A stretch of DNA of 64,000 nucleotides from a virus. Position 1 is the first letter of the stretch. Each line of letters starts with the position of its first letter. The position numbers and the translations under genes were made by a program. The stretch spans positions 62,001-126,000 of the IMG/VR virus record IMGVR_UViG_3300022752_000019; one strand, 5' to 3'. Below the pieces are notes generated by a model, which saw nothing but the letters and a program-made list of their open reading frames with translations, made no database searches and had not been told where the DNA came from. Of this stretch, positions 1 through 6,394 are shown piece by piece.

Positions 1-3000
1 TTGGTGTACGCATCAACCGGCTTGATACCAAGTTCTTTCAGCGCCCGAAGGTAGCGCACCCTCTTGTACGCGACGTTCAGCTCGTTCTCGCTTGCCTCAG
101 CAAGCTCTTTCTCGGATGCCTTTAGTTCCTTGTTAACGTCGATGTCCCTTAGCTTCTCCTCGATGATGGCAAAGCCGGACTTCCGTCCAACCGCGCCCGA
201 CTCGGTCAACAGCTTCTGGAACTCAGGCTTGGGCATCTTGAGGAGTAGGCGAATCGGCTCCTCAAACATGGGGTTGGGAATGCGCACACCCAACTCCATG
301 TGTGTCCACTTGGTTCCCTCAAGGCCGCCAGTCTTGGCCTTATCGAATAGGCCGCCACGTTCTTCTTTGGTCAAAGAGCCCTTGGCTGCGAGTGTCTTCT
401 CGGGGAATGCAAGGGCTCCCGAACTCTGGGCAATCGTCTGCTTGTCCGTCATCGGCATGAGCGAGTACTCGCGGCCCTTACGGTCCGTGTAGACGCCCAT
501 CGCGCGAAGGTAGTGAGTGAACTGCTCCATTGAGCGCGGAACTTTCGGAGGAGGCGGACGCTCTCCACGCATGATGCGTGTCCACACGTCCTCCGCCTGT
601 TCGCGGTCGGACTTGTAAGTCTGCATCTCACGAAGGTTCTGCTTGGCCCCGTGGGCAAGCAGGGTGTAGGTGTCCAGGCCGCCAATGCGCTGACCGCCCT
701 CTCCGAGGCCCGATCCCTGTGATGCCTCGCCGGTGGTCTTGTACGCATAGCCGAAGCCGCCAGCACGAGCAGAGATCTTTTTCTCGGCCTGATGGTCCAG
801 CTTCAGGATGTACTGATGGCCCGTGAGAACCTGTCCCAGGCTCTCGCCTGTCTCCGGATCAAAAAGCTCATCGGTATCGGAGATCTTGTGCTTCTTGAGT
901 TCCTCCTTGACGAGAGCTGCGTAGTCAGTGCCCGGCTCAAAGTTGTTGATCACGAAAGGCTTGCCGGTCTTGAGGGCAACCTTGCTGACCGCAGTCTCGA
1001 GCACCTGTCCAGGGTTCATACGCGAAGGAATGCCCGCTGGAGACAGCAGGACGTGAACTGGATTACCGTCCTTGTCCTTCGGCATCTTGTCATCGGGCAG
1101 AATCTTAGTAACAATGCCCTTGTTTCCGTGACGACCAGAGAGCTTGTCGCCGACCTCCATGGTCTGCTCGGTGCGAATGAACACGGCGATCTTGCGGCCA
1201 TTGTTCGACACGCGAGCTACGGTTCCGCCGTACTCGTGATCCCAGCGAACGCCTGCATCGGTGTAGTCCTGAATGGCTCCCTTTAGCCGGCGACGGATGT
1301 CCTCGGTATCCTTGGACATGACCTGCTTCTGGAGCTTGGCGATCAGTACGTCACCAGGCTCAACTTTCTGCCCTACGCGGATCACTCCATCGTCGTCGAG
1401 CTTCTGAAGGATCTCTGGGGTCGCCTTGACGGGACCAGCGTACTGACGCCACATCTTCTTGTTGACGACAACGTTCGGGTGCATCTCGGCTTCTGCCGAG
1501 TGCAGATGGCTGGAGATCAACTTCTGCGCGGCTGACTCCGAGATGACGACGCCGTCCTCGAAGTTGTACCCACGGTACGGGATGTACGCGACACGCAGAT
1601 TTGTACCAAGCGCCAGCTTGCCGCCCTTGGTGAAGTTGGAGTCCGCGAGAAGCTGCCCTCTACGAACTTTGTCTCCTACTGCGACCTTGGGCTCCGAGTG
1701 GAGCATGTGCTTCGCGCCGTTGAGCGGGAAGTTCTCATACAGCGCGTGGGTGTACCGCTTCTTATCGTCGCCCTCGACAACAATGCGCTGCTTAGAGACC
1801 TCGATGACTTTACCGTCCGCGTCCGAGGTGATTGCCGCGGTCGCGCCTACGATGTCTTCGTAGGACGCTCCACCGGAAGCCTGGGTCTGAACAAGGGGGG
1901 CCTCTCTTTCGCGAAGTCCTACAGCTTGCTCCTGGTGCTTGGCCGCCATCATTGCGCGGTTGCCGTTGTCGTTTTGGACGAACGGGATCAGGTTCGCGCT
2001 GGCTGCAAATAGCAGCTTGGACGATGGGAGGATGTAGTCAACCTCCTTCCACGGACGCTTTGAAGTGTTCCGGTCGCTGTCGTAGACCACGACGTGCGAG
2101 GCAAGTGGAGTGACCTTTACCGACCCGTCTGGCTTGCGCTCAACCTTTGCCTGATCAGGGTACGCAACGACAGCATGTTCGAGATCGGCCGCCGTCTTGT
2201 GCTCAATCTTGCCTGTGCGCACGTTGACGACTTGCGCATGGAGGTCGTGACCGACCTTCTTTGCTCCAAGTGGGACGTGTAGGATGATGCCCGTGTGCGA
2301 GCTTTCTGGAGTCTGAAGAGGGTCAAGCAACCCGAGGTGGCTCGGATTGATCAACTTGTCTTCCATCAGATTGACGTTCTCTCCCTTGATGCCTCCGAAC
2401 TCCGCACCGAGGATGGTCGTACGCGTGTGGTTCGAGACAAACTGAAGCGGGTTTGTCTGGGTGGGCAACTGTCCGGCCTTGAAAGGCTTCAGAATGGCAG
2501 CTCCGTAGCCGGAGGCGGACGCTGGGATGATGTCCTGGATCGAGGTCTTGCGGTCTACGTTGTTTCGGATCTTGCGAGTCAGGGCGTAGACAGTCTTACC
2601 CTTGGTAAGCTCCTCGTAGACATAGTCCTCTGCGCCGAACAGCCTCTTGTTTGAAAGGGACTGCCGGTCATCCTCGGGCACATCGCCACGGCTAATGTCA
2701 ACAAGCTTCTTCGCCGAGAGAAGCAACGCCTCTCCGGTGATCTTGTCGAACTCCTTGCCAAATGCGGCCTTCATCGTCTGAGGGCTGACCTCGGCCCCCT
2801 CAAAGACTTCCTTGGTGAACTTGGCTGCTTCCGCTACAGAGGGGGCCTTGTAGTTCTCCCCTTCCTTACGTGCCTCGATCGCTTTGTGGAACTTCAGGAT
2901 GTCCGTAGGAGAACTCTTGGCGCGGTTAATCTCGAAGATCTTATCGCCAAGCGCACTTCGGATCTTGCTGTCGTCGACACCCATCGCAGACAGAACCGCG

Positions 3001-3551
3001 TACACAGGAATCTGGACAGTAGAGGATCCGCTACTCTTGACGTCCATCGTCATCAAGCCAAGCTTCTTCGGATCCTTGCGCTCGATGTAGATGTCGAAAG
3101 AGCCAACCTTGCTCCCTGCCGCGACGTTCCACTTTGCCAGAAGATCGCCGTTCTGCGCTTCGGCATGGTAGGCGCCAGGATTCAGCCGAAATACGCTGTC
3201 CAGCTGCATCTCGTTGCCGTTAACGATGTAGCTGTAGCGAGTTGTGATCTTGGGGATCTTTCCAAGCGTCCGGGGCTTCTCATCAAGAACTTTCCCGGTG
3301 GCCTTGTCGATCAGTCGGAACACTCCGACGATGTCTGGTCCCCATGTCCTGTCATTCAGCCGAGCTTCAAGCTGACTGTTGTAGTTTGCAGGATTGAACT
3401 GCGCCGCTCCGGACGCTGAGCTGTCCTCGACCTCGATGCGCACAAGCTCCAATCGGTGCTTGCTTCCCTCAATCGGAAAGTGAGACGAAATTGCCTCTTT
3501 CGTCTTCTGCACCAGGAGATTGTAGCTTTCAATCGGGTTCAAGTTGGACAT
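1..3551 (-). CDS. rpoBC: Fused RNA polymerase beta/beta-prime subunit (3' end beyond window)
   Basis: DNA-dependent RNA polymerase large subunit. The reading frame is open from an ATG at 3551 (GGAG about 10 nt upstream) to base 1 with no stop, giving at least 1183 residues. Canonical beta motifs are visible in order: the rifampicin-region block QTNPL (about residues 365-369), the LLDPLQTPES block, GDKLSGRHGNKG (K803 and K811 match the active-site lysines K1065/K1073 of E. coli beta), LSPAGIPSRMNPGQVLE, and a C-terminal LREMQTYKSD block. From about residue 1020 the chain continues into beta-prime-like sequence: EERGGLFD, then WTHMEL (matching GHIEL of beta-prime), then a helical stretch ending LRALKELGIKP just before the VLPVLPP motif would be expected. 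The beta-prime catalytic NADFDGD would lie left of the window. The fusion and family are seen directly. Whether alpha-like or omega-like partners exist cannot be seen here. Confidence 0.95.
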   Translation of the reverse strand, partial: MSNLNPIESYNLLVQKTKEAISSHFPIEGSKHRLELVRIEVEDSSASGAAQFNPANYNSQLEARLNDRTWGPDIVGVFRLIDKATGKVLDEKPRTLGKIPKITTRYSYIVNGNEMQLDSVFRLNPGAYHAEAQNGDLLAKWNVAAGSKVGSFDIYIERKDPKKLGLMTMDVKSSGSSTVQIPVYAVLSAMGVDDSKIRSALGDKIFEINRAKSSPTDILKFHKAIEARKEGENYKAPSVAEAAKFTKEVFEGAEVSPQTMKAAFGKEFDKITGEALLLSAKKLVDISRGDVPEDDRQSLSNKRLFGAEDYVYEELTKGKTVYALTRKIRNNVDRKTSIQDIIPASASGYGAAILKPFKAGQLPTQTNPLQFVSNHTRTTILGAEFGGIKGENVNLMEDKLINPSHLGLLDPLQTPESSHTGIILHVPLGAKKVGHDLHAQVVNVRTGKIEHKTAADLEHAVVAYPDQAKVERKPDGSVKVTPLASHVVVYDSDRNTSKRPWKEVDYILPSSKLLFAASANLIPFVQNDNGNRAMMAAKHQEQAVGLREREAPLVQTQASGGASYEDIVGATAAITSDADGKVIEVSKQRIVVEGDDKKRYTHALYENFPLNGAKHMLHSEPKVAVGDKVRRGQLLADSNFTKGGKLALGTNLRVAYIPYRGYNFEDGVVISESAAQKLISSHLHSAEAEMHPNVVVNKKMWRQYAGPVKATPEILQKLDDDGVIRVGQKVEPGDVLIAKLQKQVMSKDTEDIRRRLKGAIQDYTDAGVRWDHEYGGTVARVSNNGRKIAVFIRTEQTMEVGDKLSGRHGNKGIVTKILPDDKMPKDKDGNPVHVLLSPAGIPSRMNPGQVLETAVSKVALKTGKPFVINNFEPGTDYAALVKEELKKHKISDTDELFDPETGESLGQVLTGHQYILKLDHQAEKKISARAGGFGYAYKTTGEASQGSGLGEGGQRIGGLDTYTLLAHGAKQNLREMQTYKSDREQAEDVWTRIMRGERPPPPKVPRSMEQFTHYLRAMGVYTDRKGREYSLMPMTDKQTIAQSSGALAFPEKTLAAKGSLTKEERGGLFDKAKTGGLEGTKWTHMELGVRIPNPMFEEPIRLLLKMPKPEFQKLLTESGAVGRKSGFAIIEEKLRDIDVNKELKASEKELAEASENELNVAYKRVRYLRALKELGIKPVDAYT

Positions 3552-3571
3552 TAAAAATGTCTCCGATAGAG

Positions 3572-3578
3572 GTCATAA
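3572..3578 (+). promoter_or_regulatory. GTCATAA motif, copy 1
   Basis: GTCATAA followed by GTATAAC, 46 nt upstream of the 24-codon ORF at 3618, in the divergent region between rpoBC and the plus-strand small ORFs. The same 7-mer recurs in every divergent intergenic region of the window (9376, 61771, 62370) and at 11160. Candidate promoter element, orientation not proven: its complement TTATGAC also points towards the minus-strand genes. Confidence 0.45.
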
Positions 3579-3607
3579 GTATAACAGCCGGAGCATAACA
3601 CCGGCAA
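3578..3607 (-). promoter_or_regulatory. Sigma-70-type promoter for the RNA polymerase gene
   Basis: Read on the minus strand, TGTTATACT (extended -10, plus positions 3578-3586) lies 26 nt upstream of the rpoBC start. A weak -35-like TTGCCG (3602-3607) sits 18 nt further up. The extended -10 suggests recognition by a host housekeeping sigma, as expected if the phage polymerase must first be made by the host enzyme. Predicted from sequence only. Confidence 0.5.
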
Positions 3608-3617
3608 AGGAGATCAC

Positions 3618-3692
3618 ATGGGCAACTATTCCGGCCCCGACGAAGGAGCCTCAAATCCGTTCAAGGACACCGATCGCTTCGGCGATTGGTAA
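3618..3692 (+). CDS. Tiny ORF, 24 aa, unknown
   Basis: An ATG preceded by AAAGGAGATCAC, a near-ideal Shine-Dalgarno at good spacing, opens a 24-residue polar peptide (begins MGNYSGPDEG, ends RFGDW). The stop TAA is 1 nt before the ATG of the next tiny ORF, which suggests translational coupling. It is the first plus-strand ORF after the divergent region with rpoBC. No family recognised. The strong ribosome binding site is the main support. It may instead be a leader peptide for the downstream ORF. Confidence 0.45.
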   Translation: MGNYSGPDEGASNPFKDTDRFGDW

Positions 3693-3693
3693 G

Positions 3694-3780
3694 ATGGTGC
3701 TGTTTTTCTGGATGGCGGCGATCGTCGCCGCCATCCAATCGTCGAGTGACGTCCTCGAGGACGAGCTTGGCGAGGAGTAG
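3694..3780 (+). CDS. Tiny hydrophobic peptide, 28 aa
   Basis: Starts 1 nt after the stop of the 24-aa ORF and encodes 28 residues: a hydrophobic N-terminal half (VLFFWMAAIVAAI) followed by an acidic tail (DVLEDELGEE). This is the layout of a small single-span membrane or membrane-associated peptide. The hydrophobic stretch is encoded by a 12-bp perfect inverted repeat, so part of its composition could be a by-product of an RNA or DNA structure. The frame extends upstream to 3544 without a stop, but the coupled ATG is the better start. Function unknown; a lysis-related or host-takeover role would be speculation. Confidence 0.35.
   Translation: MVLFFWMAAIVAAIQSSSDVLEDELGEE
3710..3736. repeat. 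12-bp perfect inverted repeat with 3-nt loop
   Basis: GGATGGCGGCGA (3710-3721), TCG, TCGCCGCCATCC (3725-3736). It lies inside the 28-aa hydrophobic ORF. No T-run follows on either strand, so it does not look like an intrinsic terminator. Confidence 0.8.
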
Positions 3781-3791
3781 ACGATTCGGGC

Positions 3792-3826
3792 GCCTCCGAG
3801 CCAGACTTCAGTCTGAGCTCGGAGGC
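3792..3826. other. Long hairpin downstream of the tiny ORFs
   Basis: GCCTCCGAGC (3792-3801) pairs with GCTCGGAGGC (3817-3826), and the inner arms CAGACT (3802-3807) and AGTCTG (3810-3815) also pair. This makes 16 base pairs with one bulged A and a 2-nt tip. It starts 12 nt after the stop of the 28-aa ORF. Position fits a 3' end structure, but only TTGCCC follows, so it could be a weak terminator, a processing or stability element, or a structured small RNA. The bases between this hairpin and the gene at 3926 show nothing else recognisable. Confidence 0.6.
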
Positions 3827-3925
3827 TTGCCCTCGCGTCCTCACTCTTCAGCACTTTTATTTAAGACGCAGGAAGAAGATACTCTAAAAGAGTACTGTCC
3901 TCTGATCGGCGAGAGGTGCGGAGTA

Positions 3926-4090
3926 ATGGAATGTCGAGGGTGCCCGGCCATCCCAGAAGGAAGATGGATGTGCTCTGTCTGCGCAAAGCCTCACAGTGTC
4001 CAGCCGTTCTGGACGTCGGGACACTGTGATGCCTGCGGCATAGAGTCAAGTTTCCTTTCCCTGGTGCCAGATGCTTCCCTTCGTATGTGA
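3926..4090 (+). CDS. Small Cys-rich zinc-ribbon-like protein
   Basis: ATG at 3926 with GAGAGG and GCGGAG just upstream; 54 residues. Three Cys pairs are visible (CRGC, CSVC, CDAC), which is typical of a small zinc-ribbon or treble-clef protein. Its C-terminus overlaps the start of the next ORF by 20 nt, suggesting coupled translation. The frame continues upstream of this ATG but offers no convincing start with a ribosome binding site. Function not recognised. Small CxxC proteins of this kind in phages often bind nucleic acid or host polymerase, but nothing here shows that. Confidence 0.6.
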   Translation: MECRGCPAIPEGRWMCSVCAKPHSVQPFWTSGHCDACGIESSFLSLVPDASLRM

Positions 4091-4325
4091 CCACTGTGGC
4101 GCAGAGGCCGCGAAAGACGACAAGATGATCAGCGTTGCTCGGCACCGTGTCGTTCGTCGTCCGCGAAAGTGGGACATCGAGGACGAGGCATTTGCCACGC
4201 TTGGAAGCGAGGCCATGTTTCATGAGCAGTGCTTCGTAGACAACGCGCGAGAGATCCTCGCCGCGCTCTACGAAGGTCTTCCGATCGAGCAGCCCAGGAA
4301 GAGACCGGCTTACCTCGTGCGATGA
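4071..4325 (+). CDS. Small protein with CxxC pair, unknown
   Basis: 84 residues from ATG 4071, overlapping the previous gene. An N-terminal CDHCG pair and a later HEQCF could supply four metal ligands (C, C, H, C). The middle is basic (RHRVVRRPRK). The ribosome binding site is weak, consistent with coupling to the upstream gene. It ends 2 nt before the convergent portal gene stop; no terminator is visible between them, so overlapping transcripts are likely. Function unknown. Confidence 0.6.
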   Translation: MLPFVCDHCGAEAAKDDKMISVARHRVVRRPRKWDIEDEAFATLGSEAMFHEQCFVDNAREILAALYEGLPIEQPRKRPAYLVR

Positions 4326-4327
4326 GG

Positions 4328-6394
4328 TCAGCCGATGGCTCTTCCTGGGTCTGCCTGCGGAGTTCCGTTAGGGGCTGGATTTTGCTGCGCGTTCAGCGGG
4401 TTGACCTGCGATCCCTTGTCATTCATTAGCTGAACAACCAGTTGATACAGCGGTGGGTTCTCAGTCTGCATCTGCTGAAGCGCCTGATACATTGCCTGCT
4501 CACCCTGTTCTTTCTTTAGCGTACGGAAGTACGCGACGGCGCGCTGAGCGACGTACCGCAGGTCTACTCCCCCTGAGCCCGGTTGAATCTGCGACTGAAC
4601 GCCTGCCATGGCAGCAGGCATGCCGGATTCGTTGGGAGCGCCTGCATTTTCTGCATAGGCAGTTGCGCCCTCTGGGAGCCCAGGAGTTTGCTGAGCAGCA
4701 TCGCCAGCCGGGGCCGCCTGCTGCTGTGCAGCGGCTTGCGCGGCGGCTTGCGTGGCGGCTTGCGCGGCGGCGGGGTCTTGTACTCCCATTTGCTGCTGGG
4801 CCTGCTGCATCTGCTGCTGCATCTCCATCTGCGCCTGACCCTGCGCCTTTAGCGTAAGGGCCTGTGCCTTCGCCTGGTAGCGTGAGGTACGAAGCTGCGC
4901 CTCTCCTTGAATGTCGGCAGAGGCAACCTGCATCTTGCGGTTGGCTTGGATCTGCTTCTTGATTTCGCGCCCCATGCGCTCAGATTCAAGATCGAAGTCC
5001 TCGCCCAGTTCCTCCATGAGGCGATGGTCGCTGATCTTCTGCGCTTGGTTGAGCTGGAGGTAGAACATGCTCCTTTGGAGGTCGTCGGCCATGCGGAACT
5101 TGTCGAACCGCGAAGAAACCCGCGGCCACTCCATGAATGCCGCAATCTTCTGCATAATGAAGACGTTGATTAGCTCATGGCGCTGCTTGTTGTAGCCGAG
5201 GAACATGTTCTCGAGCGCGCGGAGCGACGTGCTGGACCCGGACCATTGAAGTCCGCCGAAGATGAACTCCACCGGAATGCCTGCGCCTGCGAGCATCTGT
5301 TCGGCCAGGAGTCTCATCTCCTGGTACATCAGAAGGGCTCGCCCCTGGCCGCCGATCTGCTGGAACCCGATGTTGACAGGTAGGACCGGGATGTAGTTGT
5401 GATCCCGTTTCCACATGTTGATCTCTTCATCGACCCGACGCTTCCAGTTCGTCAGGTTGTAGGCCCCATAAGGCCCTTCATTACCTCCGGTGTTCTGTCC
5501 TGGGAAGATCATCCGCATCGGGACGATATTTTCCATAAGGATCGCTTCGTTCGCCTTCTTCATTACCTGAAGGTAGAACGCGTCCTTCAGGAGCGGGAAG
5601 ATGAGGGGTGTTCCCCAGCCCTGGTCCTTCTGCGCGATTGTCGGGCGCTTCAGGTGGTACAGGTTCTCCTCTGAGAAGAGGAGTGACTTGCCTGCGCGCG
5701 CGGCCTCGAGGAACTCAAGAGGCAGGCTCTCGATCTCGTCACAGTCCCCCATTTTGATGTCGTTGATCACGCTCTTGGGCAGGCGGAAGTAGTACTTCGT
5801 CTGCCCAGTGATCTCGTTGTGCTTGATGTCGATGTTTTCCGGGTTCCAGCGGACCAGTCGAATCTGCCGGAACGAGCGGATGTACACATCGTGCTGCTTG
5901 GCGTAGCCCTCGTGGCCGCAGTCGCACTTGTGCAGGTAGAAGCGAGAGTCGCGCCACTTGTAGCGAAAGCGGTTGGTCTTGGCACGATAGCGTGCCCCGC
6001 AGGAGCTACAGATCAGGTACTTCTCAAAGGGAAGGAACACGGAGACAAACGCGTTCCCGTACACGAAGTAGTCCAGGCCGACCTCGACCTGGAACGAACG
6101 TAGCTTGAGGTGGTCTTCGACCTTCTTGTAGAGCTTGATGACCTCTGGATCATCAGTCTCAAAGATCAGAGGCGTCACCGGATACTCGGCCATCTTTGAA
6201 CAGGCCGCGTTGATCACTGGATTGGTTAGGAAGTAGTACCGGCACCACTTGTGGAGTTCGTGCTGATTGGCCGGAAGAAACTGCTGGGAGATGTCAAAGA
6301 ACGGCGATGGGTAGCGGATGCCAAAGCCTCGCCCACCCTCGGCAGTAACGGGCCGAGGGTTGAAGCGGTTGACCTCGCTTGTGACGACGTTCAT
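4328..6394 (-). CDS. Portal protein with internal zinc-ribbon-like insertion
   Basis: 688 residues. The mixed alpha/beta N-terminal half (HKWCRYYFLTNPVINAA, then DYFVYGNAFVSVFLPFEK) matches portal proteins, which form the dodecameric DNA entry ring at one capsid vertex. Unusually, residues about 129-159 carry C129, C132, C157 and C159 in a CSSCG...CDCG arrangement, a probable structural zinc ribbon inserted in the region after GNAFVSV. The C-terminal 180 residues are Q/A-rich (runs of QQ, AAQAAAQQQ) and low complexity. The ATG overlaps the stop of the upstream gene by 4 nt. No terminase or major capsid gene lies in the window. The portal call rests on motif resemblance; the family is likely but was not checked by search. 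Confidence 0.8.
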   Translation of the reverse strand: MNVVTSEVNRFNPRPVTAEGGRGFGIRYPSPFFDISQQFLPANQHELHKWCRYYFLTNPVINAACSKMAEYPVTPLIFETDDPEVIKLYKKVEDHLKLRSFQVEVGLDYFVYGNAFVSVFLPFEKYLICSSCGARYRAKTNRFRYKWRDSRFYLHKCDCGHEGYAKQHDVYIRSFRQIRLVRWNPENIDIKHNEITGQTKYYFRLPKSVINDIKMGDCDEIESLPLEFLEAARAGKSLLFSEENLYHLKRPTIAQKDQGWGTPLIFPLLKDAFYLQVMKKANEAILMENIVPMRMIFPGQNTGGNEGPYGAYNLTNWKRRVDEEINMWKRDHNYIPVLPVNIGFQQIGGQGRALLMYQEMRLLAEQMLAGAGIPVEFIFGGLQWSGSSTSLRALENMFLGYNKQRHELINVFIMQKIAAFMEWPRVSSRFDKFRMADDLQRSMFYLQLNQAQKISDHRLMEELGEDFDLESERMGREIKKQIQANRKMQVASADIQGEAQLRTSRYQAKAQALTLKAQGQAQMEMQQQMQQAQQQMGVQDPAAAQAATQAAAQAAAQQQAAPAGDAAQQTPGLPEGATAYAENAGAPNESGMPAAMAGVQSQIQPGSGGVDLRYVAQRAVAYFRTLKKEQGEQAMYQALQQMQTENPPLYQLVVQLMNDKGSQVNPLNAQQNPAPNGTPQADPGRAIG

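Noticed and set aside
3686-4090. Long frame joining the tiny ORF region to the Cys-rich gene
   Set aside because: The upstream part crosses a hairpin in a different frame from the strong ribosome binding site and has Arg/Ser-rich shadow composition; only the 3' part from 3926 looks like protein.
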